NCBI GenBank assembly: GCA_016716675.1 | Contig: JADJVG010000002.1 | Span: 270,431-334,430 of the forward strand | DNA from: Hyphomicrobium sp. | GTDB taxonomy: Bacteria; Pseudomonadota; Alphaproteobacteria; Rhizobiales; Hyphomicrobiaceae | DNA: 64,000 nucleotides | Reading direction: 5' to 3' | Shown here: piece by piece, positions 18,950 through 28,123 of the stretch | How positions within the stretch are numbered: the stretch's first letter is position 1 | Layout of the letters: every line of letters starts with the position of its first letter | Position numbers and translations under genes: made by a program | Notes under the pieces: generated by a model | Seen by the model: only the letters and a program-made list of their open reading frames with translations | What the model was told of the DNA's origin: nothing | Databases searched by the model: none

Positions 18950-20815
18950 ATGAGCGATCTCGATGATGACGAGCGTGCGCATCGGATGACGTTCCGGCGC
19001 CGCGCTCTGGTTCTTGGCGGCGTGCAAGCCGCCGGGTTGTGCGCGCTCGGCTGGCGCTTCTTCAATTTGCAGGTGCTTCAAGAAGGCCGCTATGCGCCGC
19101 TGGCGGAAGACAACCGCATCAACCTGCAGATCATCGCGCCGAAGCGTGGCCGCATTCTCGATCGCAACGGTGTGGAACTCGCCGGTAACGACGAGGTGTT
19201 TCGCGCCAGCCTCATTCCTGCGTTGACGCAGGATGTGCGGGCGTCGCTGGCGCAGTTCCGGCGCATCATCCCGTTGTCGGCGGACGACGCGGAAAAAATT
19301 GCCCGCCGCGCCAAATCGCAGAACCGCAACATTGCGATCCCGATTGCCAGCGATTTGACCTTTGAACAGGTCGCGAAGATCAACGTGTTTGCGCCCCAGC
19401 TGCCTGGCATTCGCACCGAAATCGGCTGGCGGCGGCGGTATCGCCAAGGGTCCGCTGTAGGCCACATCGTCGGATATACCGGCCGGGTCGAGCGGCTTAG
19501 TCTTGATGATGATGCTGTCATGCGCTTGCCCGGTGCGAAGATCGGCAAAAGCGGTATTGAAGCCGGACAGGAAGCCATATTGCGCGGGCGCGGAGGTTCG
19601 CAAAAAATAGAAGTCGATGCGCGCGGCCGCATCGTGCGCACTCTCGAAACGCTCGATCCGGTCGCGGGGCGCGACGTTACGTTGACGATCGACATCGCGC
19701 TGCAAAGGCGCGTGATGGAACGGCTTCAGGTTGAACGGCGCGCATCGTGCGTCGGTATCGACATCGCGACGGGTGGCGTCGTCGTCATGGCATCGACGCC
19801 AAACTATGATCCGGCCGAAGTTGCCGATGGTCTCACCGATGAGGCGTGGCAACGGCTGGCCGGCTCCGCTGAACACCCGATGACCAACCGCGCGATCAGC
19901 GGCCAATATCCGCCGGGGTCTACTTTCAAAATGGTCACTGCGCTGGCGGCGCTGCAAGCCAAGCGCGTCAACACCGTGGAGCGGATCACCTGCACCGGTC
20001 GCTACGTGCTGGGCGATACGACATTCCGCTGTTGGCATCGCTCGGGTCATGGCGCGGTCAACATTCATGAAGCGCTGCGCTCGTCGTGCGACGTGTTTTT
20101 CTTTGAGATGGCGCGAAGGCTCGGCATCGAGACGCTTGCCGACGTGGCGCGCCTGTGCGGCCTCGGCACCGCATACGATTGCGGACTGTCTGATCCCAAG
20201 GCTGGATTGGTGCCGGACCCGGATTGGAAGCGTGGCCGGTTGATCGGCAGCTGGCTCGGCGGCGAGACGATCCTCGCCGGTATCGGCCAGGGCTATATGT
20301 TGACGACGCCGGTGCAGCTTGCGGTGATGACGGCGCGGATTGCGAGCGGCAAGGCGATTGTGCCGTCGCTCGTCAAGCGCGGTGCTGACGAGGACGCGCC
20401 GCACTTCGACGATCTTGGATTCGACGAGGCGCATTTGCGCACCGTGCGCAGCGGGTTGGTGGCGGTGGTCAACGATCCTGAAGGCACGGGCAAGAATGCT
20501 GCCCTTGGCCCGGGTATGCCGCAAGTCGCCGGTAAAACCGGGACGTCGCAAGTTAGTCGTGCGTCGAGCGACAGCGCGCAGGAGGCGCTGCCTTGGAAGT
20601 TGCGGGATCATGCACTGTTCGTGTCGTATCTGCCGGCCGGTGCGCCGCGCTATGCGTTCTCGGCAATCGTCGAGCATGGCGGCGGTGGTGGCGTGACGGC
20701 AGCGCCGCTGGTTCGCGACCTGATGACGATGGTCCTGGAGCGGGATGCAGCGGTGATGCAGGGCGCGGTGCGCGACGGACCTGCCCCTGCGGCGGCCGCG
20801 GACAGAGAGGGTTGA
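18950..20815 (+). CDS. mrdA: Penicillin-binding protein 2 (elongasome transpeptidase)
   Basis: Class B PBP that cross-links peptidoglycan during lateral growth. One N-terminal membrane span (residues 20-35) is followed by the dimerisation region LQIIAPKRGRILDRNGVELA. The transpeptidase domain carries the catalytic SXXK in PPGSTFKMV, the SXN in SSCDVF, and KTGTSQ. Length 621 is normal. It starts three bases after mreD and ends four bases before rodA, so translation is likely coupled with both. Confidence 0.96.
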   Translation: MSDLDDDERAHRMTFRRRALVLGGVQAAGLCALGWRFFNLQVLQEGRYAPLAEDNRINLQIIAPKRGRILDRNGVELAGNDEVFRASLIPALTQDVRASLAQFRRIIPLSADDAEKIARRAKSQNRNIAIPIASDLTFEQVAKINVFAPQLPGIRTEIGWRRRYRQGSAVGHIVGYTGRVERLSLDDDAVMRLPGAKIGKSGIEAGQEAILRGRGGSQKIEVDARGRIVRTLETLDPVAGRDVTLTIDIALQRRVMERLQVERRASCVGIDIATGGVVVMASTPNYDPAEVADGLTDEAWQRLAGSAEHPMTNRAISGQYPPGSTFKMVTALAALQAKRVNTVERITCTGRYVLGDTTFRCWHRSGHGAVNIHEALRSSCDVFFFEMARRLGIETLADVARLCGLGTAYDCGLSDPKAGLVPDPDWKRGRLIGSWLGGETILAGIGQGYMLTTPVQLAVMTARIASGKAIVPSLVKRGADEDAPHFDDLGFDEAHLRTVRSGLVAVVNDPEGTGKNAALGPGMPQVAGKTGTSQVSRASSDSAQEALPWKLRDHALFVSYLPAGAPRYAFSAIVEHGGGGGVTAAPLVRDLMTMVLERDAAVMQGAVRDGPAPAAAADREG

Positions 20816-20819
20816 GCGT

Positions 20820-21968
20820 ATGGGCTATACGCTGTCATCGCCTTCGGAAGACGGGCTGGTCGCCAAGCTGTGGCGCGTCAACTGGCCGGTGCTGGTGGTT
20901 GCCGCGGCGATTGCCGGCATGGGCGCCGCCGCGCTCTACTCGGTCGCGGGCGGTTCATTCCAGCCCTGGGCCGAGCGCCATACGCTGCGGTTTCTGGTGG
21001 CGGTGGGCGTCGTCCTGATCATGGCGATGGTGCGCCCGGAGACGTGGCTGAGGGCGGCGTACCCGGCGTATGGCGTGGCGCTTGCGATGCTGGTGCTGGT
21101 GCCGATTGCGGGCGTCGAGGCGCTCGGCGCCAAGCGCTGGCTGACAGTCGGCGGCATGACGTTCCAGCCATCGGAATTCATGAAGCTGGCGCTCGTGCTG
21201 GCGCTGGCGCGCTATTATCAATGGCTGCCGGAGGAGCGCGCGTCTCAACCGGTCTGGGTCCTCATCCCGGCGCTTATGATCGTCATTCCGGTGGCGTTGA
21301 CGATGCGCCAGCCGGATCTCGGCTCAGGCGTACTGTTCGCGATGGTTGGCTTGGTGCTGATGTTCCTGGCGGGTGTATCGGTTTTCTATTTTGCCGGTGC
21401 GGGGCTAACGGCGGTCGCCGCGTTGCCGGTGATTTGGTGGCAGTTGCGTGATTATCAGCGCCGCCGGCTCGAGATCTTTCTCAACCCGGACCAGGATCCC
21501 CTCGGCGCGGGGTATCACATCACGCAGTCCAAAATTGCGTTGGGTTCGGGAGGCGTGTCGGGAAAAGGCTTTATGCATGGAACGCAGAGCCAGCTCGATT
21601 TCGTGCCCGAGAAGCATACCGATTTCATCGCCACGATGCTCGGTGAAGAGTGGGGATTTGCTGGGCTCCTCGTACTGCTGGCGCTGTATGCGATTTTGCT
21701 AACGCTCATGCTCGCCATGGCGTGGCGCTGCCGCCATCCCTTTGGCCGCTTGCTGATCGCCGGCACGGCCATGACGCTGTTCATTTATGTGTTCATCAAT
21801 TTGGCCATGGTGACGGGCATGGTGCCGGTTGTCGGCGTGCCGTTGCCGCTGGTGTCCTACGGTGGAACGTCGATGACCACGCTGATGATTGGACTCGGGC
21901 TGGCGATGTCGAGCCACGTCCACGGCGCCCGTCCGATCCGGCGAGATGCGGCGGGTGCGCTGTTTTAA
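20820..21968 (+). CDS. rodA: Peptidoglycan glycosyltransferase RodA (SEDS)
   Basis: Polytopic SEDS polymerase, partner of PBP2. About ten membrane helices. Family motifs: GAKRWLTVGGMTFQPSEFMK, the loop FLNPDQDPLGAGYHITQSK, the region around residues 240-250 with GKGFMHGTQSQ and FVPEKHTDFIATMLGEE, and PLPLVSYGGTSM near the C-terminus. The catalytic Asp lies in the extracellular loop (EKHTDF, family knowledge). Length 382 is typical. It is the last gene of the elongasome operon, and an intrinsic terminator follows. Confidence 0.96.
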   Translation: MGYTLSSPSEDGLVAKLWRVNWPVLVVAAAIAGMGAAALYSVAGGSFQPWAERHTLRFLVAVGVVLIMAMVRPETWLRAAYPAYGVALAMLVLVPIAGVEALGAKRWLTVGGMTFQPSEFMKLALVLALARYYQWLPEERASQPVWVLIPALMIVIPVALTMRQPDLGSGVLFAMVGLVLMFLAGVSVFYFAGAGLTAVAALPVIWWQLRDYQRRRLEIFLNPDQDPLGAGYHITQSKIALGSGGVSGKGFMHGTQSQLDFVPEKHTDFIATMLGEEWGFAGLLVLLALYAILLTLMLAMAWRCRHPFGRLLIAGTAMTLFIYVFINLAMVTGMVPVVGVPLPLVSYGGTSMTTLMIGLGLAMSSHVHGARPIRRDAAGALF

Positions 21969-22056
21969 CAGCGAAAAAGCGGGCTTCGCCGGGCACCCAG
22001 CAAAGTGCGCGGGCGGGCTAGACAGCCTCGAACGGGGGTGCTAGACGAACCGCAAC

Positions 22057-22079
22057 GGGGGCCGGTTTGGGCCCCCTTT
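22057..22079 (+). terminator. Intrinsic terminator of the mre-rodA operon
   Basis: GGGGGCC (22057-22063), loop GGTTTG, GGCCCCC (22070-22076), then TTT. It is 88 bases after the rodA stop. The T-run is short. Confidence 0.65.
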
Positions 22080-22208
22080 GCCATCGGTGCAGCTGTATTA
22101 AGAGACGTTAGACGGCAATCTGCGTTACGCGGGATCTCTCGCTGGCAGGATTGCACGATCTGATGTTGGCGCGACGATCGGATGACGGGCCGCAAGGCCG
22201 CGAAATAT

Positions 22209-22284
22209 GGGTGATTAGCTCAGTTGGTAGAGCAGGTGACTCTTAATCACCGGGTCCACGGTTCGAGCCCGTGATCACCCACCA
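22209..22284 (+). tRNA. tRNA-Lys (CTT)
   Basis: 76 bases with a seven-pair acceptor stem (GGGTGAT/ATCACCC), D-arm TAGCTCAGTTGGTAGAGCA, anticodon arm GGTGA-CTCTTAA-TCACC with anticodon CTT, T-arm containing GGTTCGAGCCC, and an encoded CCA end at 22282-22284. All parts pair as expected, so the gene is complete. It reads AAG codons. Confidence 0.98.
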
Positions 22285-22427
22285 TTTCGCCTCCCCCTGT
22301 AGGACGGGGCCGATGCCCGGGACGGGTTACTCTAAAAAGCGATGCGATGTACCGAACGGCTTTGATCGCGAAGCCGCCGAGGGCAAGCGCGGCTATTTTG
22401 AGCCGACCGCCCGCCACGAGGCAAATG

Positions 22428-22634
22428 TCACGAGGCGCGGGTCGTCTTCCAGCCCAACGCTGAATAAATCGGGCATGTGCCGAATAGCCCGGTCAAAAAC
22501 GGCACGAGGCCGATATAGCCCCACGGCGTGATATTTTCGGGCCCGTACCAGGCCAGCGGCCAGCCGAGCAAAACCAAACCAATGGCAATACGGATGATGC
22601 GGTCGGTTCTGCCCAGATTTTTGGTCACAGTCAT
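22428..22634 (-). CDS. DUF2892 small membrane protein
   Basis: 68 residues, starting MTVTKNLGRTDRIIRIAIG. Two hydrophobic segments (GLVLLGWPLAW and IGLVPFLTGLFG) are followed by TCPIYSALGW, the typical end of the YgaP-like/DUF2892 membrane domain. AGGAGG lies two to four bases from the ATG, close but strong. Function of the family is unclear; members often sit beside sulfur or redox genes. The FNR-type box at 22767-22780 is 133 bases upstream and could control it. Confidence 0.85.
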   Translation of the reverse strand: MTVTKNLGRTDRIIRIAIGLVLLGWPLAWYGPENITPWGYIGLVPFLTGLFGTCPIYSALGWKTTRAS

Positions 22635-22766
22635 CTCCTCCTAAGTGTCAAGGACGCGCAGGCTCGGGTGCGGCCTAACGTGCAAGCCATTGATCCCGAT
22701 GGAATGGTTGGACACTGTCCATCAACCAAAGCACTCGGCAGTGTGCCATCAGATCCCATTCGTTTG

Positions 22767-22780
22767 TTGATCTTCATCAA
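22767..22780. promoter_or_regulatory. FNR/FixK-type operator (perfect)
   Basis: TTGAT-CTTC-ATCAA matches the symmetric FNR/FixK consensus at all ten fixed positions. It lies between the DUF2892 gene (minus) and the fnr-type gene (plus). At about 128 bases upstream of the predicted plus promoter it is poorly placed to activate that gene; it may repress it or activate the minus gene. Confidence 0.8.
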
Positions 22781-22865
22781 CGTCCATGAGAGGCTTGTGG
22801 GTGGTTAGTCAGCGCTAATGCCGCAGCCAAACTATTTGGTTGATCGAGGCGTGACTGCAAAGCTT

Positions 22866-22894
22866 TTGACGGTTAAGGCCAGTCTGCTTATGCG
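22866..22894 (+). promoter_or_regulatory. Putative sigma70 promoter of the fnr-type gene
   Basis: TTGACG (22866-22871), 17-base spacer, TATGCG (22889-22894), about 58 bases before the ATG. The -35 is good, the -10 weak. Seen by eye only. Confidence 0.35.
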
Positions 22895-22952
22895 ATGCGG
22901 ACAGTCGGGACTTGATTGGGCGTGTCTATGCAGTGGAGAGCGGTGAGCTGTT

Positions 22953-23669
22953 ATGGGCGAACATTTATTGCGATGTGATTCGTGCGCGGTGCGGCACCGA
23001 TCGGTTTGCGGCGCGCTGACACGTCCCGAAATCGAGCGTCTGAATGCAATCGCGCATACGAAAAACCTGCCGCCTGGGCATATCATTCTGCGGGATAACG
23101 AAAAGCCGGGATACTTCGCCAATATCATCTCTGGCGTCGTTAAGTTGACGAAGTCGCTGGGCGATGGCCGTCAGCAAATTGTCGGCTTGCAGTTCGCATC
23201 TGATTTTCTCGGCCGGCCGTTTCGCGATTTCAGCCCCTATCACGCGGAGTCGGTGACGGAGGTGCAGCTGTGCACGTTCGAGAAGACCCAATTTGAGCGG
23301 CTCACCAAGGATTTCCGCGACCTCGAACACAGGCTTTTCGAGCACACACTCGACGAACTCGATGCTGCCCAGGAATGGATGCTGCTGCTCGGCCGGAAAA
23401 GCGCCGAAGAAAAAGTCGCAAGTTTCCTGTTGATGGTGGCGCGCCGCATGCAGTCGGTGGGCTGCAAGCACTCAGGTGGGCCAACGCGGTTCGATTTGCC
23501 TCTGGCGCGCGCCGAGATTGCCGATTTCCTGGGGCTGACGATTGAAACGGTCAGCCGTCAGTTTACCCGTTTGAAGGTCGATAAATATATCTCGCTCGAA
23601 GGTAGCCGGACGATCATCGTTCTGGATATGGAGCGACTGCGTGCCCTTTCGGAACGCTCGGACGGCTAG
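22953..23669 (+). CDS. fnrN: FnrN-type oxygen-sensing transcription regulator
   Basis: Crp/Fnr family activator. The N-terminus has three Cys in C8-X2-C11-X7-C19 and a fourth Cys in TEVQLCTFEK near 107, the set expected to hold an oxygen-labile 4Fe-4S cluster in FnrN. The cyclic-nucleotide-like barrel spans about residues 25-140. The recognition helix LTIETVSRQFTRLK has the E-x-x-S-R pattern that reads TTGAT half-sites. Two perfect TTGAT-N4-ATCAA boxes lie nearby, one before ccoN. It therefore most likely switches on the cbb3 oxidase operon at low oxygen. Length 238 is normal. Confidence 0.9.
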   Translation: MGEHLLRCDSCAVRHRSVCGALTRPEIERLNAIAHTKNLPPGHIILRDNEKPGYFANIISGVVKLTKSLGDGRQQIVGLQFASDFLGRPFRDFSPYHAESVTEVQLCTFEKTQFERLTKDFRDLEHRLFEHTLDELDAAQEWMLLLGRKSAEEKVASFLLMVARRMQSVGCKHSGGPTRFDLPLARAEIADFLGLTIETVSRQFTRLKVDKYISLEGSRTIIVLDMERLRALSERSDG

Positions 23670-23764
23670 CCGCAATAATTCGACCGCGCATGTCGCCAGG
23701 GCGTCCAAGAACATCCAATACGTTTAATGCACGACGTTCAATTCGCGACGTTTGGGCTTCATGT

Positions 23765-24403
23765 TCAGTGGTCGTGGCGCTGCACGCATGTCGAGCATAA
23801 AACGGTGCCCGCTCCGGCACGCGCGGTGCGAAGTGCGATAACCGATTGCTGGCAACAGCGCGGGTGCTCGCTCTGCATGACCCATTTTTGCAGCGAACTG
23901 AGGTCGTCAGGCGTCAGCACGGCTTCGGCAATCGGCAAAACGACTGCTTCTTCCCAGGCAATGTGGCGGCGCTGACTTTCGAAAAAGCCGCGCAGCATAT
24001 AACCCAGCATTTCCGGGTTCGCGATGCTGCCACCGTCAATGGCGGAGCGAAGCGCTTCGGCAATTTCAACAAGCGCCGCGCCGTCCCGATCGTGCTCATC
24101 TTCCAGGCACGTTAGCGCTGATTGCAGGGGATGGCTTTCTGCAACCCGGCGCCGCAGGAGCGGGAAAAGGGCTTCCTCTTCCAGCCGCATATGGCTTGGC
24201 ATCCCGGTTTCAAGGATCGAAACCGAAACGAGCGCAAGCGAGCGGTCGAAGTGGTGCGGCAGACCATCTGCAATCGCTTCAAGCAGATCGCAAAGTTCAT
24301 TTTGAAGCGCGTGTTCTTCGCGTAGGATTCGAATCGGATCAGGCGCGTTGCATGTCATGCTTGGTGCATTAGTACTAGCTGGCGTTTCGGATGCAGCAGT
24401 CAT
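23765..24403 (-). CDS. Hemerythrin-like iron-binding protein
   Basis: A four-helix hemerythrin HHE domain. Metal ligands are visible as HALQNELC (first helix), HMRLEEEALFP (H and E), EDEHDRDG and HIAWEEAVVLP. Such proteins bind oxygen or nitric oxide at a di-iron site (family knowledge). The C-terminus adds several Cys (HPRCCQQ, LCSTCVQRH) that may bind metal and are not part of the core domain. The start ATG 24403 is chosen over 24466 because the longer tail is low in complexity and overlaps the regulatory region. It is divergent from ccoN and shares the FNR box at 24481-24494. Confidence 0.85.
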   Translation of the reverse strand: MTAASETPASTNAPSMTCNAPDPIRILREEHALQNELCDLLEAIADGLPHHFDRSLALVSVSILETGMPSHMRLEEEALFPLLRRRVAESHPLQSALTCLEDEHDRDGAALVEIAEALRSAIDGGSIANPEMLGYMLRGFFESQRRHIAWEEAVVLPIAEAVLTPDDLSSLQKWVMQSEHPRCCQQSVIALRTARAGAGTVLCSTCVQRHDH

Positions 24404-24480
24404 TTTGAAGGGGCCTCCAGCGCCAGGACGATATGGCGTCACGGGTGCGGCAATGTCACCATGCACACGCGTCGGGCGCC

Positions 24481-24494
24481 TTGATTCATATCAA
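24481..24494. promoter_or_regulatory. FNR/FixK-type operator between hemerythrin gene and ccoN
   Basis: TTGAT-TCAT-ATCAA matches the consensus perfectly, with flanking bases C and G that extend the symmetry. It is 82 bases before the ccoN start and 78 bases before the hemerythrin start, so it can serve either or both divergent genes. Placement about -41 would put the ccoN transcript start near 24529. Confidence 0.9.
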
Positions 24495-24575
24495 GGTCTC
24501 GATACGGTGATTTGCGAAAGGTTAGAGTGGGTCTAAGTGGGCCCGAGCTTCGGATTTTACAATCAGGGGGGCGTC

Positions 24576-26240
24576 GTGTCGGATACGGCAATAGAGCGGT
24601 CAGCGCTTGGAGATTCTTTGGCCATAGGTTGTGCAGTTTTGTGCGCAGCTCTTGGTCTACTTTACACATTTGCAGGCACAGACCTGCCGATCAACATCAA
24701 TGGGGCGATGTTGGCGATCGCGAGCGCGTTGGCGCTTGTTTATCTTATCACGCATCCAACCAACCGCGCGGCTGATCGCGCTGAAGGTTATATGGATGGC
24801 CCGATCCGCGTTGCAACCATCGCCTGCGTCTTGTGGGGTGTTGTCGGCTTTCTGGTCGGCGACATTGCTGCTTGGCAGCTGGCGTTTCCGGCGCTGAACT
24901 TCGATCTTCCCTGGATCAGTTTCGGCCGCTTGCGCCCGGTGCATACGTCGGCAGTTGTGTTTGCTTTTGGCGGCAACGCGCTGATCGCAACATCGCTGTA
25001 CGTCGTGCAGCGCACGTCGCGCGCGCGTCTCGCCGGCAAATGGGCACCCTGGTTTGTCGTTTGGGGCTACCAGCTGTTCATCGTTCTGGCAGCGTCCGGA
25101 TACGTCATGGGTGTTACCCAGGGTAAGGAATACGCTGAACCGGAATGGTATGTGGACTTGTGGCTGACGATCGTGTGGGTCACGTACCTGCTGGTCTTCC
25201 TCGGTACGCTCTATAAGCGCGAGGAGCCGCACATCTACGTGGCGAACTGGTTCTATCTGGCCTTCATCGTCACGATTGCGATGCTGCATTTGGTCAACAA
25301 CTTGGCCATGCCGGTGTCGCTGCTCGGTAGCCAGAGTTACTCACTGTTCGCTGGCGTACAGAGCGCGATGACACAGTGGTGGTACGGCCATAACGCCGTC
25401 GGGTTCTTCCTGACCGCCGGCTTCCTCGGCATCATGTACTACTTCATCCCGAAGCGCGTCGAACGTCCGGTCTACTCGTACCGTCTGTCGATCGTGCACT
25501 TCTGGTCGCTGATCTTCCTCTACATCTGGGCCGGTCCGCACCATCTGCACTACACGGCACTTCCCGATTGGGCGCAGACGCTCGGTATGACCATGTCGAT
25601 CATCCTGTGGATGCCGTCATGGGGTGGCATGATCAACGGCCTGATGACCTTGTCAGGGGCTTGGGATCGGTTGCGCACGGACGCCGTTGTCCGTCTACTC
25701 GTCGTGTCGGTTGCCTTCTACGGCATGTCGACGTTCGAAGGCCCGCTGATGTCGATCAAGGCCGTCAACTCGCTGTCGCACTACACAGACTGGACGGTCG
25801 GTCACGTCCACTCGGGCGCGCTCGGTTGGGTTGGCATGGTTTCATTCGGCGCCATCTACTGCTTGGTTCCGTGGCTGTGGAAGCGTAAAGGCCTGTACTC
25901 GATGAGGATGGTCGAGTGGCACTTCTGGCTGGCGACGATCGGCCTCGTTCTCTACATCACCTCGATGTGGGTGGCGGGCATCACGCAGGGTCTGATGTGG
26001 CGTGCATACGACAACCTCGGCTTCCTCAAGTACTCGTTCATCGAGACGGTTGAAGCGATGCACTGGCCCTACATCATCCGTGCAACAGGTGGTCTGCTGT
26101 TCCTCTTGGGCGGCATTGTCATGGCCATCAACGTCTGGCGCACGATCCGCGGTGACGAACCCGTGGACATCAAGGATCAGCCGGCTGTCGCAGCCGCGCC
26201 TGAACTGCGTCCCGGCGTCATTGCTGTACCAGCTGAGTGA
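24576..26240 (+). CDS. ccoN: cbb3-type cytochrome c oxidase subunit I
   Basis: Catalytic haem-copper subunit of the high-affinity cbb3 terminal oxidase. Polytopic, with about 12 helices. Haem and copper ligands occur in [36 protein letters not shown] and [12 protein letters not shown] 24576 is chosen as start because GGGGGGC lies just upstream; a GTG at 24537 is also in frame. Length about 554 fits. First gene of ccoNOQP, then ccoGHIS. The FNR box at 24481-24494 is its likely control site. Confidence 0.96.
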   Translation: MSDTAIERSALGDSLAIGCAVLCAALGLLYTFAGTDLPININGAMLAIASALALVYLITHPTNRAADRAEGYMDGPIRVATIACVLWGVVGFLVGDIAAWQLAFPALNFDLPWISFGRLRPVHTSAVVFAFGGNALIATSLYVVQRTSRARLAGKWAPWFVVWGYQLFIVLAASGYVMGVTQGKEYAEPEWYVDLWLTIVWVTYLLVFLGTLYKREEPHIYVANWFYLAFIVTIAMLHLVNNLAMPVSLLGSQSYSLFAGVQSAMTQWWYGHNAVGFFLTAGFLGIMYYFIPKRVERPVYSYRLSIVHFWSLIFLYIWAGPHHLHYTALPDWAQTLGMTMSIILWMPSWGGMINGLMTLSGAWDRLRTDAVVRLLVVSVAFYGMSTFEGPLMSIKAVNSLSHYTDWTVGHVHSGALGWVGMVSFGAIYCLVPWLWKRKGLYSMRMVEWHFWLATIGLVLYITSMWVAGITQGLMWRAYDNLGFLKYSFIETVEAMHWPYIIRATGGLLFLLGGIVMAINVWRTIRGDEPVDIKDQPAVAAAPELRPGVIAVPAE

Positions 26241-26257
26241 GATGAGGAGCTGAAAAC

Positions 26258-26992
26258 GTGAATCATGCAATCTTTGAAAAAAACTCGCTCATCCTTCTGA
26301 TCGGTATCCTGATCGTTGTTTCGATCGGCGGTATCGTTGAGATCGCGCCGCTGTTCTTGCTGCAGTCGACCATCGAGAAGGTGCAGGGGATGCGTCCCTA
26401 TTCACCTCTCGAATTGGCCGGCCGCGACATCTACCTGCGTGAGGGCTGCTACAACTGCCATAGTCAGATGATCCGTTCGCTCCGCGATGAAGTGGAACGC
26501 TACGGTCACTACTCTCTGGCTGCTGAAAGCATGTACGACCACCCCTTCCAGTGGGGATCGAAGCGGACGGGACCTGACCTCGCCCGCGTCGGCGGCAAGT
26601 ACTCGGATAGCTGGCATGTCGACCACATGAACAACCCGCGTGCGGTTGTGCCGGCGTCGATCATGCCGGGCTACCCCTACCTCGGCCAACGGCCGCTCGA
26701 TTACGCCAACGTTGCCGATCGTATGAGTGCTCTGAGGCTGGTGGGCGTGCCCTACAGCGATGAGATGATCGCCAATGCCAAGGCCGACGTCGAAGCGCAA
26801 ATTGCGCCGGACTCGAAGGGGGCCAAGGACGTTCTGGCTCGCTATCCGAAGGCGCAAGTCCGCAAGTTTGACGGCGATACAAGGCCGGATGCGGTGCCGA
26901 CGGAGCTCGATGCCGTGATTGCCTATCTGCAAATGCTAGGAACGCTGGTCGACTTCAGCAAGTACGACGCAAGCGGTCCTAACCTGCGTTGA
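26258..26992 (+). CDS. ccoO: cbb3-type oxidase subunit II (monohaem cytochrome c)
   Basis: Membrane-anchored cytochrome c that passes electrons to CcoN. One N-terminal helix ([20 protein letters not shown]) anchors it; the haem motif CYNCHSQM lies at about residues 64-71, with the family context [31 protein letters not shown] and [17 protein letters not shown] are conserved. Length 244 is usual. The start is 17 bases after the ccoN stop. Confidence 0.96.
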   Translation: MNHAIFEKNSLILLIGILIVVSIGGIVEIAPLFLLQSTIEKVQGMRPYSPLELAGRDIYLREGCYNCHSQMIRSLRDEVERYGHYSLAAESMYDHPFQWGSKRTGPDLARVGGKYSDSWHVDHMNNPRAVVPASIMPGYPYLGQRPLDYANVADRMSALRLVGVPYSDEMIANAKADVEAQIAPDSKGAKDVLARYPKAQVRKFDGDTRPDAVPTELDAVIAYLQMLGTLVDFSKYDASGPNLR

Positions 26993-27004
26993 GGAGGCGG
27001 TTTC

Positions 27005-27172
27005 ATGACGTATGAATACGCACAAGGCCTTTCGCATCTCGCAGCGTCCGTTCTGTTCGCCTGCGTTTTGATCGGCGTTGTTTTCTACGCCTTCAAGCCG
27101 TCCAACAGGGAAGCTTTCGAGCGCGCAGCCAGGCTGCCGCTCGACTCCGATAAACCCCAGCAGAAGCGGTAG
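27005..27172 (+). CDS. ccoQ: cbb3-type oxidase subunit CcoQ
   Basis: A 55-residue single-span protein, MTYEYAQGLSH then AASVLFACVLIGVVFYAF, followed by KPSNREAFERAARLPL, which is the typical CcoQ tail. GAGGAGG lies eight bases before the ATG. It sits exactly between ccoO and ccoP and stabilises the complex (family knowledge). Too short for many gene finders but secure by sequence and position. Confidence 0.93.
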   Translation: MTYEYAQGLSHLAASVLFACVLIGVVFYAFKPSNREAFERAARLPLDSDKPQQKR

Positions 27173-27181
27173 AGTGACCAC

Positions 27182-28054
27182 ATGGCCTCTGAAAAACATT
27201 TCGATGAAGTGACTGGAACGCACACCACCGGCCACGTTTGGGACGGGGATCTGCGCGAACTAAACAAGCCATTGCCGAAGTGGTGGCTGTACGTTCTTTA
27301 CGTGTGCATCCTTTGGTCAATCGCTTATTGGATCCTCTATCCCGCTTGGCCGTCGCTCACCGATTATTCCAAGGGGTACCTTGGCTATAGTCAGCGCGCG
27401 GAAGTGGCCAACGATATTGCGGTCGCCAAGGCCGCCCAGGAAAAATACCGGCAGGGCATCGCCAATACCGCCCTTGCGGACATTCCGAAGAATCCTGAGC
27501 TGATGCAGTTCGCGCTTGCCGGCGGCGCGGCGCTGTTCGGCGATAACTGCTCCGGCTGTCACGGTCGCGGCGCACAGGGCAGCGTCGGCTATCCGAACCT
27601 GAACGATGACGACTGGATGTGGGGCGGTGCGCTGGACAACATCCACAAGACCATCAGCTTCGGCATCCGCAATGGCAACGAACAGGCACATAGCACGGCG
27701 ATGCCGCGCTTCGGTCTGGATGGCGCCTTGGAACCTGCAGTGATCAACGATGTGGCGAGCTATGTTCGCTCAACGGGTGGTCTCGAAGCCGATAAGGATG
27801 CCGCGACGCGTGGTGCTGCGGTGTTTGCTGAGCAGTGCTCGGTCTGTCACGGAGAAGATGGCAAGGGCAACCAGGAATTGGGCGCTCCGAACCTCGCCGA
27901 TAGCATCTGGCTGTATGGCAATTCGCAGAAGGATGTTGTGACCAGCATTACGACGGGTCGCGGCGGCATCATGCCGGCTTGGGATGGCCGTCTTGATCCG
28001 GTGTCCGTGAAAATGCTGACGGTTTACGTGCACTCGCTCGGCGGCGGTAAATAG
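27182..28054 (+). CDS. ccoP: cbb3-type oxidase subunit III (dihaem cytochrome c)
   Basis: Dihaem cytochrome that delivers electrons from cytochrome c to CcoO/N. The N-terminal anchor is WWLYVLYVCILWSIAYWIL. Two haem c sites, NCSGCHGRGAQG and QCSVCHGEDGKG, have Met ligands in STAMPRFG and GGIMPAWDG. Length 290 is normal. The start follows ccoQ by nine bases with a weak GTGACC just before. Last gene of the structural set. Confidence 0.96.
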   Translation: MASEKHFDEVTGTHTTGHVWDGDLRELNKPLPKWWLYVLYVCILWSIAYWILYPAWPSLTDYSKGYLGYSQRAEVANDIAVAKAAQEKYRQGIANTALADIPKNPELMQFALAGGAALFGDNCSGCHGRGAQGSVGYPNLNDDDWMWGGALDNIHKTISFGIRNGNEQAHSTAMPRFGLDGALEPAVINDVASYVRSTGGLEADKDAATRGAAVFAEQCSVCHGEDGKGNQELGAPNLADSIWLYGNSQKDVVTSITTGRGGIMPAWDGRLDPVSVKMLTVYVHSLGGGK

Positions 28055-28123
28055 TTATTTTACCGTCGAGTACCGCATGAAAGGGCCTGTATTTCCGAAC
28101 AAAAATATCGAGCCATAATTGTT

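Noticed and set aside
18884..20677. A 597-codon open frame on the minus strand opposite mrdA
   Set aside because: It is antisense to a secure PBP2 gene, has Arg/His-rich shadow composition and no motif.
22271..22531. An 86-codon plus-strand frame after the tRNA
   Set aside because: Begins inside the tRNA gene and overlaps the DUF2892 gene antisense; no motif.
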